Assembly: GCA_964473365.1 (NCBI GenBank)
Contig: CAYYOV010000028.1
Coordinates: forward strand, 1 to 36,201
Length of the DNA: 36,201 nt
Direction of reading: 5' to 3'
From: 2-02-FULL-55-14 sp964473365
GTDB lineage: Bacteria; Bacteroidota; Ignavibacteria; UBA10030
Position numbers and translations under genes: made by a program. The number at the start of each line of letters is the position of its first letter. Within the stretch, counting starts at the first letter, position 1. Positions 1-7,544 of the stretch are shown here, piece after piece. The notes below the pieces were generated by a model. The model was not told the DNA's origin. It saw nothing but the letters and a program-made list of their open reading frames with translations, and did not search any database.

Positions 1-870
1 GACACGTTCGTCAAGGACCTGCACCTGAAGCGGAAGATCATCCGCGAAGGGACGGTGGACGAATACGCGGCGGATCCGCACTTCTTGCACGAGGAAAAGA
101 CGGAGCTCTTCTCGATCACGAAAGAGGTCGAGTATCAAGGTGTGAAGTGGGCGATGGCGATCGACCTGAACAAATGCACCGGCTGCAATGCCTGCGTCGC
201 CGGCTGCAACGTCGAGAACAACATCCCCGTCATCGGCAAGGACCAGGTGGCACGCGGCCGCGAGATGCAATGGCTCCGGATCGACCGATACTTCAGCGGC
301 ACGGCCGAAGACCCGCAGCTAAGCCATCAGCCGATGCTCTGCCAACACTGCGACAACGCGCCGTGTGAGAACGTCTGTCCGGTCGTGGCGACGACCCACA
401 GTCCTGACGGCCTGAACCAGATGGTCTACAACCGGTGCGTGGGAACGAAGTACTGCTCGAACAACTGCCCCTACAAGGTGCGGCGCTTCAACTTCTACAA
501 CTTCCGGGACAACTACCAGGGCGGATACTACGAGGCTGAGGTCATGAGCCTCGCGCACAATCCCGAAGTGACCGTCCGTTCGCGCGGCGTGATGGAGAAG
601 TGCACGTTCTGTGTGCAGCGCATCATGGACGGCAAGCAGAAAGCCGGCGAGCGGGGCGAGACGTGGAACGGCCAGGGCGTTACGACGGCGTGCCAGCAGG
701 CGTGCCCGGCGGAGGCGATCGTGTTCGGCAACGTCAACGACCCGAACAGCGCCATTGCCAAGGCCCGCTCTCATAGTGCCGGCTACAGCGTGCTCGAAGA
801 GATCAACGTGCGGCCGAACGTCACCTACATCGCGAAACTCCGCAACACGGAAAAGGAGGCCACGGCGTGA
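1..870 (+). CDS. actB: Alternative complex III iron-sulfur subunit ActB, C-terminal part (5' end outside window)
   Basis: This is the ferredoxin-like end of the molybdopterin/Fe-S family subunit of ACIII, a membrane complex that oxidises quinol and passes electrons to cytochrome c. The frame is open to the left edge, so only the last 289 residues are present. Four cysteine groups are visible: CTGCNACVAGC, CQHCDNAPCENVCP, CVGTKYCSNNCP, and CTFC paired with CQQACP. This is the usual ActB pattern that binds four Fe-S clusters. The TGA stop overlaps the GTG start of actC by four bases, so the two are translationally coupled. The N-terminal molybdopterin-like domain, which binds no cofactor in ACIII, cannot be seen here. 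Other CISM-family Fe-S subunits (PsrB, NrfC) are less likely, because actC, actDE and actF follow. Confidence 0.93.
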   Translation, partial: DTFVKDLHLKRKIIREGTVDEYAADPHFLHEEKTELFSITKEVEYQGVKWAMAIDLNKCTGCNACVAGCNVENNIPVIGKDQVARGREMQWLRIDRYFSGTAEDPQLSHQPMLCQHCDNAPCENVCPVVATTHSPDGLNQMVYNRCVGTKYCSNNCPYKVRRFNFYNFRDNYQGGYYEAEVMSLAHNPEVTVRSRGVMEKCTFCVQRIMDGKQKAGERGETWNGQGVTTACQQACPAEAIVFGNVNDPNSAIAKARSHSAGYSVLEEINVRPNVTYIAKLRNTEKEATA

Positions 871-2234
871 GTACGGCGGCCCTCGACTATCGACACGAAC
901 CCCCCATCGTCGAAGGAACGGTGACGGCGGCGCAGATCGACGCCGCAATTGCCGCTCCGATCGATCAGTTCCCGACAACGCGGTGGTGGTGGTTCTTCGC
1001 CGCCGCCCTCGGCCTCCTCGGCTTTGGCGCTGCGACGGTCACGCTGATGCTCCTGAAGGGCCTGGGTGTCCTCGGCTTCCAGCAGCCCGTGGCGTGGGCG
1101 TTCGACGTCACCAACTTCGTCTTCTGGGTCGGTATCGGCCATGCCGGCACCCTCATCTCGGCCATCCTGTTCCTCGTCCGGCAGCGGTGGCGAAATGCCA
1201 TTGCACGGTTCGCTGAAGCGATGACGATCTTCGCCGTCCTGTGCGCGGCCATGTTCGTGACAGTGGCGCACCTCGGCCGTGTCTGGCTGGCCGGCTATCT
1301 GTTCCCGTATCCGAACCAGCATGGTCTCTGGATCAACTTCATCTCGCCGCTGGTGTGGGACGTGTTCGCGGTCAACACATACCTGACGGTCTCGCTCGTG
1401 TTCTGGTATCTCGGCCTCATTCCCGACCTGGCAACGCTGCGGGATCGGACCGAACATAAGTGGAAGAAGCTCGTGTATTCCGTGCTGAGCCTCGGCTGGA
1501 GGTTCTCGAACGAACATTGGATGCACTATGAGAAGATGTACCTGATCCTGGCCGGGTTCGCGACGCCACTCGTCCTGTCGGTCCATACGATCGTATCGTT
1601 CGACTTTGCTGTTTCGGTGAACCCCGGATGGCATGCCACGATCTTCCCGCCGTACTTCGTGGCCGGTGCCGTCTTCTCGGGATTTGCGATGGTGCAGAAC
1701 GTGCTCATTTTCGTCCGTTCGACCTTCAAGCTGAAGCACCTGATCACGATCAAGCACCTCGAGAACATGAACAAGGTGATGATCGCGACGGGCATGATGG
1801 TCGGCTATGCGTACGCGATGGAGTTCTTCACGGCGTGGTACAGCGGAAACGCGTTCGAATCGTTCGTGTTCCTGAACCGCGCGTTCGGTCCGTACGCCTG
1901 GGCATACTGGATCATGGTTTCGTGCAACGTCATCTTCCCGCAGCTGTTCTGGTTCAAGAAGCTTCGGACGAGCATTCCGGTGATGTTCGCCATCGGCGTG
2001 CTCGTGAACGTCGGCATGTGGTTCGAGCGGTACGTCATCATCGTCACGACGCTCTCTCGCGACTTCCTGCCGTCCTCGTGGGGCTACTTCTCCCCGACGA
2101 TCTTCGACTTTGGCATCATGTCCCTCGGGTTCGGCCTGTTCTTCACGCTCACGCTGCTGTTCGTCCGCTTCGCTCCATCGGTCTCGATGGCAGAGATGAA
2201 AGCGGTGCTCCCGGGAGCGCAGCCGAGGCATTGA
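867..2234 (+). CDS. actC: Alternative complex III membrane subunit ActC (NrfD/PsrC family)
   Basis: A 455-residue polytopic membrane protein of the NrfD/PsrC family. ActC is the subunit that, with ActB, forms the quinol-oxidising side of ACIII. About ten hydrophobic segments can be picked out, beginning near residue 37 (WWWFFAAALGLLGFGAATVT). The stretch FWVGIGHAGTLISAILFLVR is typical of ActC. The GTG start overlaps the actB stop (GTGA). Length and order after actB fit the family. Downstream the cluster is interrupted by a repeat array, a small four-helix-bundle gene and an assembly gap before actDE. Confidence 0.93.
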   Translation: MSTAALDYRHEPPIVEGTVTAAQIDAAIAAPIDQFPTTRWWWFFAAALGLLGFGAATVTLMLLKGLGVLGFQQPVAWAFDVTNFVFWVGIGHAGTLISAILFLVRQRWRNAIARFAEAMTIFAVLCAAMFVTVAHLGRVWLAGYLFPYPNQHGLWINFISPLVWDVFAVNTYLTVSLVFWYLGLIPDLATLRDRTEHKWKKLVYSVLSLGWRFSNEHWMHYEKMYLILAGFATPLVLSVHTIVSFDFAVSVNPGWHATIFPPYFVAGAVFSGFAMVQNVLIFVRSTFKLKHLITIKHLENMNKVMIATGMMVGYAYAMEFFTAWYSGNAFESFVFLNRAFGPYAWAYWIMVSCNVIFPQLFWFKKLRTSIPVMFAIGVLVNVGMWFERYVIIVTTLSRDFLPSSWGYFSPTIFDFGIMSLGFGLFFTLTLLFVRFAPSVSMAEMKAVLPGAQPRH

Positions 2235-2240
2235 AGGGGT

Positions 2241-2303
2241 GAGGCCAGAGGCCAGAAGCCAGAGGCCAGAGGCCAGAAGCCTGAGGCCAGAGGCCAGAAG
2301 CTA
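2241..2303 (+). repeat. Tandem repeat, 3 x 21 bp with an internal 7-bp period
   Basis: Three back-to-back 21-bp units (2241-2261, 2262-2282, 2283-2303) differ only at their last one or two bases. Each unit is itself three heptads of the type GAGGCCA / GAGGCCA / GAAGCCN. On the minus strand this reads as CTCTGG/TTCTGG every seven bases. A similar heptad, in the opposite orientation, lies after the next gene at 2744-2769. The array starts six bases after the actC stop. Confidence 0.95.
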
Positions 2304-2348
2304 AGAATTGCCGTTGCTCGCTGTAGTTGGTTTTCAGAAGGAGGGGGT

Positions 2349-2729
2349 GTGCGCATTGATCGTGCAAGAGACCTTGAGGTCTACAGGAAGTCGTATGTCC
2401 TGGCGATGGAGATCTTCGAGGTTTCCAGGACGTTCCCGTCTGAAGAACGATATGCGTTGACGGGACAGATCCGACGGTGTTCAAGGTCGGTGTGTCAGAA
2501 CCTCCAGGAAGCATGGGCGAAGCGTCGATACGCCGCGCACTTTATCAGCAAGATCACGGATTGTGACGGAGAGAATTCAGAAACGGAAACGTGTCTCGAT
2601 TTTGCGCGTGATTGTGGATACATCACACGGGAATCACACTCGCAGTTGATGTCAATGGTTCGTGAGGTCGGCAGGATGATCGGAGGGATCCTGAACAATC
2701 CCGAAGGATTCATCCAGAACGGACGGTAG
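2349..2729 (+). CDS. Four-helix bundle protein (23S rRNA intervening-sequence protein family)
   Basis: A 126-residue, all-helical soluble protein with the hallmarks of the S23/four-helix-bundle family: an early YRKSYVLAMEIFEVSRTFP helix, then LTGQIRRCSRSVCQNLQEAW, then a helix ending RMIGGIL. The family was first found inside 23S rRNA intervening sequences and is common as a stand-alone gene; its function is not established. The GTG start follows a strong purine-rich ribosome site (AGAAGGAGGGGG). It is inserted between actC and actDE, uses AGG/AGA arginine codons and looks less GC-rich than its neighbours, which suggests acquisition. No reverse transcriptase or template repeat is nearby, so it is not visibly a DGR accessory (Avd) protein. 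Confidence 0.85.
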   Translation: MRIDRARDLEVYRKSYVLAMEIFEVSRTFPSEERYALTGQIRRCSRSVCQNLQEAWAKRRYAAHFISKITDCDGENSETETCLDFARDCGYITRESHSQLMSMVREVGRMIGGILNNPEGFIQNGR

Positions 2730-2743
2730 TCTCAAACGGTTGG

Positions 2744-2769
2744 TCTCTGGACTCTGGTCTCTGGACTCT
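2744..2769 (+). repeat. Heptad tandem repeat, broken by the assembly gap
   Basis: About 3.7 heptads alternate TCTCTGG and ACTCTGG, forming a 14-bp tandem unit. The same bases are repeated at 2899-2924 because the 55-bp flanks of the gap are identical. The heptad corresponds to the array at 2241-2303 in inverted orientation. Confidence 0.85.
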
Positions 2770-2869
2770 NNNNNNNNNNNNNNNNNNNNNNNNNNNNNNN
2801 NNNNNNNNNNNNNNNNNNNNNNNNNNNNNNNNNNNNNNNNNNNNNNNNNNNNNNNNNNNNNNNNNNNNN
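2770..2869. other. Assembly gap (100 N) with identical 55-bp flanks
   Basis: Exactly 100 N. The 55 bases before it (2715-2769) are identical to the 55 bases after it (2870-2924). They include the last codons and stop of the four-helix-bundle gene. Fifty-five is a common assembler k-mer length, so the two contig ends most likely overlap and little or no sequence is missing. A real tandem duplication or extra repeat copies cannot be excluded. Confidence 0.95.
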
Positions 2870-2950
2870 CAGAACGGACGGTAGTCTCAAACGGTTGGTC
2901 TCTGGACTCTGGTCTCTGGACTCTACGTCGGACTCAAACACGAAACGCAC

Positions 2951-4090
2951 ATGGCTCCCACGACGCCCCTCTACGGCTACACCGCGCTCTTCGACACGCC
3001 GGACGCTCTCGTCCACGCCGTCGATGAGACGGTGAAGCACGGCTACACGAAGTTCGACGCCCATACGCCGTACCCCGTTCACGGCCTCGACAGGCGCGCG
3101 AAACTGACCCCGTCGAAGCTCGGGTTCTTCGCGTTCGGGTTCGGCCTGATGGGCACGCTGGCGGCGATCAGCCTCATGACCTGGGTGACGACCACCGAGT
3201 ATCCCATGGTGATCGGCGGCAAGCCGTTCTGGACATGGCCGGCGTTCGTCCCGGTGGCGTTCGAGCTGACCGTGTTGCTTGCGACGGTCCTCTCGACAAT
3301 GACGATGATCGTCCTCTACTTCAAGCTCCCCAACAACGCCCACCCGCTCCACGACACGCCCTACATGAAGGCTGTCTCGGCGGACCGTTTCGGCCTCTGC
3401 ATCCAGGCGGACGACCCGTCGTTCGACGAGAAGCAGGTGCGGGCCTTCTTGGAAAAAGTGCACGGCACGAAGGTCGCGGCCATCCACTTCGACGCTGCGG
3501 AGCAGGTGACGCGCAGAGTCTTCGAACCGTCGTTCCTGGCCCTTCTGGCTGGCGTGGCAATCGCGGTCTCGGGCGCGGCCTACGTGACGCTCAATATCCT
3601 TCTCTATCTGCCGCCGTTCGACTTCATGATGGAGCAGCACAAGCTGACGCCGCAGACGGCAAGCGCGTTGTTCTCCGACGGCATCGGCATGCGGCCTCCG
3701 GTGAAGGGAACGGTCGCGCGTGGATTTATGCCGTATGCCTTCTCCAGCAAGCCCGAGGATGCAGCGAAGCTCCTGACCAATCCGCTCCTGCCGACCGAAG
3801 AGGTGCTCGCGCGCGGCCGGCAGAAGTACCTGACATTCTGCAGCCCGTGTCACGGCAACTTTGGCAACGGTGACAGCCGGTTGCGCGGCCAGTTCCCCAA
3901 TCCTCCGACGCTCCACTCGGACAAGGTGCGCACGTGGCCCGACGGAAGCCTCTACCACGTCATCACTGAGGGCCAAAACATCATGCCGGCGTATGCGTCG
4001 CAGCTGAGCCGCGACGACCGCTGGGCCGTGGTGCACTATGTGCGGGTCCTCGAACGGGCCCAGCATGCGAAGACGGGAGACCTGCCATGA
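2951..4090 (+). CDS. actDE: Alternative complex III subunits ActD and ActE in one polypeptide
   Basis: A 379-residue fusion. Residues 1-185 are the ActD part (DUF3341 family), starting PTTPLYGYTALFDTPDALV, with two membrane segments at about 57-80 and 98-123. A third membrane segment follows at about 194-220. Residues 225-379 are an ActE-type monohaem cytochrome c with haem site CSPCH at 297-301 and likely axial Met345 (MPAY). In many ACIII clusters ActD and ActE are separate genes. The last residues overlap the actF start by four bases (ATGA), so translation is coupled. There is no SD before the ATG. In the complex ActD is a structural membrane subunit and ActE passes electrons towards the oxidase. 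Confidence 0.9.
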   Translation: MAPTTPLYGYTALFDTPDALVHAVDETVKHGYTKFDAHTPYPVHGLDRRAKLTPSKLGFFAFGFGLMGTLAAISLMTWVTTTEYPMVIGGKPFWTWPAFVPVAFELTVLLATVLSTMTMIVLYFKLPNNAHPLHDTPYMKAVSADRFGLCIQADDPSFDEKQVRAFLEKVHGTKVAAIHFDAAEQVTRRVFEPSFLALLAGVAIAVSGAAYVTLNILLYLPPFDFMMEQHKLTPQTASALFSDGIGMRPPVKGTVARGFMPYAFSSKPEDAAKLLTNPLLPTEEVLARGRQKYLTFCSPCHGNFGNGDSRLRGQFPNPPTLHSDKVRTWPDGSLYHVITEGQNIMPAYASQLSRDDRWAVVHYVRVLERAQHAKTGDLP

Positions 4091-5271
4091 GCACTTCGAA
4101 GATCTCCCTCGACGGCCTGCGCCGTACCTTGCCGGAGAAGACGGTCCGTATCGGCTGGTTCCTGCTGCTCGCAGGACTCGCCTTCGTGGTTGCCGGCTAC
4201 ATCATCGACCCGGTCCGGTCGGCGTTCATGCACGACGTGACGTTCCTGTATCTGACGAGCCTCGCCGCCGGAGGCGTATTCCTCGTGGCCCTCGAATATC
4301 TGACAGGAGCCGTCTGGAGCGTGCCGATGCGCCGCGTGAGCGAGTACCTTGCAGTGCTCGTGCCGGTGGCGGCCCTCGTGGGCGCGCCCCTCTTCTTGAG
4401 CTTGCACGACCTGTTCCACTGGACGCACGAGGAGGCCGTCGCAGCGGACGCGATCCTTCGGGCGAAACAGCCCTACCTGAACGTCGAATTCTTCACGGCC
4501 CGGTACGTCGTCTACTTCGCCCTTCTGTCACTCTTCGCCTGGCTGTTCCTGAGGAATTCGCTCAAGCAGGACACGACGAAGGACCAGACGCTCACGGCCA
4601 CGAATGCGAAACTGGCTGCCGGATTCCTGCCGCTCTTCGCGATCATTGTGACGTTCATCGCGGTCGATTGGGCCATGAGTCTCGAGCCGCACTGGTACTC
4701 GACGATCTACGGGGTCTACTATTTCTCGGGGACCGTCGTGGCGGTGCTGGCCGCAGTGACCCTGATCGCCCTGCAGTTCATGGACGCAAAGATCCTTCCG
4801 GCCCTCCGACGGGACCATCTCTACAGCCTCGGCGCCCTGATGTTCGCGTTCCTGAACTTCTGGGCCTACATCGCGTTCAGTCAGTTCATGCTCATCTGGT
4901 ACGCCAACCTGCCGGAAGAGACCTTCTGGTTCATCATGCGCTGGGAGAACGGCTGGCAGTACTTCTCGGTCGCGCTTATTCTGCTCCGGTTCGCGGTGCC
5001 CTACCTCGTCCTGTTGCCGCAGGATGCGAAGATGGACCCCAAGCGTTTGAAGTTCTCGGCCATCTGGCTGCTGGTGGCGCATTTCGCCGACCTGATCTGG
5101 CTCGTGATGCCGACGCACTCGAAGTCGCTTTCGTTCGAGTGGTTCGACCTCGGCTACCCGGCTGCGATCGTGGGAGTGGTCATCGTGACGCTGTCGATCA
5201 TGGTGAAGCGGCGCAATCCCGTGCCGGTGGGCGATCCGAAGCTGGAGAGGGCGCTGGATTTCCATTTGTAG
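4087..5271 (+). CDS. actF: Alternative complex III membrane subunit ActF
   Basis: A 394-residue polytopic membrane protein with about ten hydrophobic segments. It is related to ActC but lies at the end of the ACIII set, as ActF does in known clusters. Family-typical stretches are FIAVDWAMSLEPHWYSTIYG and FSQFMLIWYANLPEET. The ATG overlaps the actDE stop by four bases. After the stop comes a 284-bp spacer of word-like repeats before the next cytochrome. ActF is thought to anchor the second half of the complex in the membrane and to contribute to energy conservation; that role is known from the family and not readable here. Confidence 0.92.
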   Translation: MSTSKISLDGLRRTLPEKTVRIGWFLLLAGLAFVVAGYIIDPVRSAFMHDVTFLYLTSLAAGGVFLVALEYLTGAVWSVPMRRVSEYLAVLVPVAALVGAPLFLSLHDLFHWTHEEAVAADAILRAKQPYLNVEFFTARYVVYFALLSLFAWLFLRNSLKQDTTKDQTLTATNAKLAAGFLPLFAIIVTFIAVDWAMSLEPHWYSTIYGVYYFSGTVVAVLAAVTLIALQFMDAKILPALRRDHLYSLGALMFAFLNFWAYIAFSQFMLIWYANLPEETFWFIMRWENGWQYFSVALILLRFAVPYLVLLPQDAKMDPKRLKFSAIWLLVAHFADLIWLVMPTHSKSLSFEWFDLGYPAAIVGVVIVTLSIMVKRRNPVPVGDPKLERALDFHL

Positions 5272-5555
5272 ATCTCGGGAGAGGAGGAAGGAGGGAGGAG
5301 TGAGGAGCGTGGGAGGTTCCAGAGAAAGTTGCCACATGGAGCTTGAACATGAAGTTTGAAGCTTGGCGCTTGACGAGGTTGAACCACCAAGTGCCGAGGT
5401 TCAACTCCAAGTTCCAATTGCCAAGAGAAGATCAGATGTCTGGGGCTGGCGTCGGTAGGATATCGCTGTAGCTCCTTCCGCTCTGCCATTGACGATTCAC
5501 TATTCTCTATTCACGAGATACGGACACACACAGGGCCTCACCCCCTGGGGTATTC
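5272..5555 (+). repeat. Spacer filled with word-like, imperfect repeats
   Basis: A 284-bp gene-free spacer. It opens with a purine-rich 29-mer (5277-5305) that recurs with two changes at 35519-35547. The middle (about 5340-5430) reuses words such as CTTGA, CTTGG, GTTGAAC and GTTCAAC, and its left and right halves resemble each other in inverted orientation. Near the end (5488-5514) is a 27-mer based on ATTGAC and ATTC words that recurs at 6633-6659 with four changes. I see no gene in it. Confidence 0.8.
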
Positions 5556-6503
5556 ATGGAAAAACCTGCATACAAAGCCGAGATCGATTTCAAGGACCTG
5601 ATTCGGCATCCGTGGAAGCTGTTGGGATACGGATACGTCTATTTCTTCACGGTCCTCGTCGCGATCGGGTTGATCTACATCTTCAACCTGACCTCGATCG
5701 GCCTGAACGCCGTCCCGGCACGCGTGCTGGCAGATTCTGCCGCCTTCGTCCAGGACATTCCATTCCAGAGCGCGGCGGTCATTCCGCCCGTCGATTGGAA
5801 GGTGGTCGGACGTCCGACGGACTCGCTCATCACGCTCGGAAGAACAGTCTACCAGGCCAATTGTGCCTCATGCCACGGCGACAACGGCCAGGGTGACGGT
5901 GCGGGCGGTGCGGCGCTGAACCCGAAGCCGCGGAACTTCCACTCAGCTGCCGGTTGGACGAACGGGCCGAAGGTGTCGCAGATCTACCGGACGCTGGAAG
6001 AGGGGATCGTGAAGAACGGCATGGCGTCGTACAACTATCTCCCGGCAAAGGACCGTTTTGCGCTAGCACACCTGATCCGGACCTGGGTGCCGACCCCACC
6101 GGCGGACGCCGAAAGTGATCTGCAGAACCTGGAGACGGTGTACCAGCTGTCGAAGGGACAGATTCGGCCTGCGCAGGTCCCCGTGAAACGCGCAACACAG
6201 ATCATTCTAAATGAGTCGGCGCCCGTCGTGACAGCCGTGGAGAAGAGAGTCGCGGCCGCGAGTAGCTCGGGTCGTGGAAGCAGCGAGCGGGGAGCTCAGG
6301 TCTTCGAACGGGTCGTGGCCGAGCCGACCAAGGTGCTGACGGCTTTGACCGCCCGTGGGTATCGGGCGGCGTCGGTCGACGATCTCGTGCGCATCGTCAC
6401 GGCCGATCCGGTGAAGCTCGGGTTCAAGGCCGGCGTCGCGCAGTTATCGGCGGAGGACTGGATGGCGTTGCATCAGTATCTGGCGCGGATCGCCGCCAGC
6501 TGA
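5556..6503 (+). CDS. Membrane-anchored monohaem cytochrome c between ACIII and the oxidase
   Basis: A 315-residue protein with an uncleaved N-terminal membrane segment at about 25-47, then a cytochrome c domain with CASCH at 103-107 and probable axial Met156 (NGMASYNY). A long C-terminal tail (about 190-315) has no motif I recognise, apart from a Ser/Gly-rich linker near 236-246. Because ActE is already fused to ActD, this is an additional cytochrome. Its position suggests it relays electrons from ACIII to the oxidase or is an extra ACIII subunit; this is inferred from context. GGGG occurs just before the ATG, which is a weak ribosome site at best. Confidence 0.85.
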   Translation: MEKPAYKAEIDFKDLIRHPWKLLGYGYVYFFTVLVAIGLIYIFNLTSIGLNAVPARVLADSAAFVQDIPFQSAAVIPPVDWKVVGRPTDSLITLGRTVYQANCASCHGDNGQGDGAGGAALNPKPRNFHSAAGWTNGPKVSQIYRTLEEGIVKNGMASYNYLPAKDRFALAHLIRTWVPTPPADAESDLQNLETVYQLSKGQIRPAQVPVKRATQIILNESAPVVTAVEKRVAAASSSGRGSSERGAQVFERVVAEPTKVLTALTARGYRAASVDDLVRIVTADPVKLGFKAGVAQLSAEDWMALHQYLARIAAS

Positions 6504-6664
6504 GAAACGTAGCACAGAGTTCCACTGAGCTGTCACAGAGATCCAGAGAGTTGAGAAGAGCGGAACACGAAGTTCCACGAAGGCACACGAAGATCCACGA
6601 AGGAAGGGTAGAAATTGGTCAACTGCCTTCCGATTGACCATTCTCAATTCACTATTCACTCAAC
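6504..6664 (+). repeat. Spacer of nested word-like repeats before sco
   Basis: Two 20-bp tandem units at 6565-6584 and 6585-6604 follow the plan ACACGAAG-[TTC or ATC]-CACGAAGG. Just upstream (about 6512-6550) the same plan is repeated with another word: CACAGAG-TTCCAC and then CACAGAG-ATCC. The end (6633-6659) is the 27-mer also present at 5488-5514. No SD precedes the sco ATG. Confidence 0.85.
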
Positions 6665-7438
6665 ATGAAAGCACTTGGATCCATAGCGCTGCTGCTGGTT
6701 CTCGCCGGTCCCGCATGGGCCGTTGAGCAGGTACCCGAGCGCAAAACGGGCGTCGAGGAGCAATTGGGGACCAAGGTCCCGCTCGACCTGGAATTCCGGG
6801 ATGAGCAAGGCTACCTGGTGTCGCTCAAGGACATCATCAGGAAGCCGGTCATTCTGACGCTTGTGTACTACAAGTGCCCCGGCATTTGCAGTCCGCTGCT
6901 GACGGAGATGACAAAGATCGTCGACAAGATGGACCTCGTGCCGGGCGTCGATTACCAGATCGTGACGATCTCGTTCGATCACCGCGAGATGCCTGACCTG
7001 GCGATCGATAAGAAAGAGAACTATCTCGCCGCGATGGAAAAACATGTCGACCCGCAAGCGTGGCGGTTCCTGACGGGCGACAGCGTGACGATCCGCCGTC
7101 TGACCGATGCGGTGGGATTCTATTTCTACGAGGAAGGGAACACCTTCGTTCATTCGGGCACGCTGATCATGCTCTCGCCGCAGGGTAAAGTGACGCGCTA
7201 CCTGCCCGGCATCAAATATCTTCCGTTCGACGTGAAGATGGCTGTGATGGAGGCGGGCGAGGGGCGCGTTGGCCCGACGATCGCAAAGATCCTGAGCATG
7301 TGCTACAGCTATGATCCGGAAGGGCGGACATACACGACCGACATCGTCCGTATCACCAGCTTCGGGGTGATGGCGATCGTGGTGGGAGTGGTGGCGGTGT
7401 TCAGCTTTCGGAAGAAGAAGAACGCAGTTCAAAAATGA
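6665..7438 (+). CDS. sco1: SCO1/SenC-family copper chaperone for cytochrome oxidase
   Basis: A 257-residue exported thioredoxin-fold protein. It has an N-terminal signal peptide (MKALGSIALLLVLAGPAWA), the SCO metal motif CPGIC with Cys71 and Cys75, and the third copper ligand His163 in NTFVHSGTL. A C-terminal membrane helix at about 230-250 ends in RKKK, so the protein is anchored on the periplasmic side by its C-terminus. The family delivers copper to, and reduces, the CuA site of oxidase subunit II, which is encoded downstream. It lies in the same direction between ACIII and oxidase genes. A 106-bp spacer separates it from subunit I. Confidence 0.93.
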   Translation: MKALGSIALLLVLAGPAWAVEQVPERKTGVEEQLGTKVPLDLEFRDEQGYLVSLKDIIRKPVILTLVYYKCPGICSPLLTEMTKIVDKMDLVPGVDYQIVTISFDHREMPDLAIDKKENYLAAMEKHVDPQAWRFLTGDSVTIRRLTDAVGFYFYEEGNTFVHSGTLIMLSPQGKVTRYLPGIKYLPFDVKMAVMEAGEGRVGPTIAKILSMCYSYDPEGRTYTTDIVRITSFGVMAIVVGVVAVFSFRKKKNAVQK

Positions 7439-7544
7439 TGTATCGACGAGGGACAGGAAGGGTTGGTGATCGTATCGTCGGTCCATTCGTTTCCCTCGTG
7501 TCGTTCGTGCTTTTCGACGTTCCATTTCAATCCTGAGACAGTCT

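Noticed and set aside
825..2231. 468-codon open frame antisense to actC
   Set aside because: Low-complexity, Arg/Glu/His-rich translation typical of a shadow frame in GC-rich DNA; actC is a clear gene.
2241..2303. Tandem repeats as a CRISPR array
   Set aside because: Units are directly adjacent with no unique spacers, and no cas genes are present.
2349..2729. Four-helix-bundle protein as the Avd of a diversity-generating retroelement
   Set aside because: No reverse transcriptase and no template/variable repeat pair found in the window.
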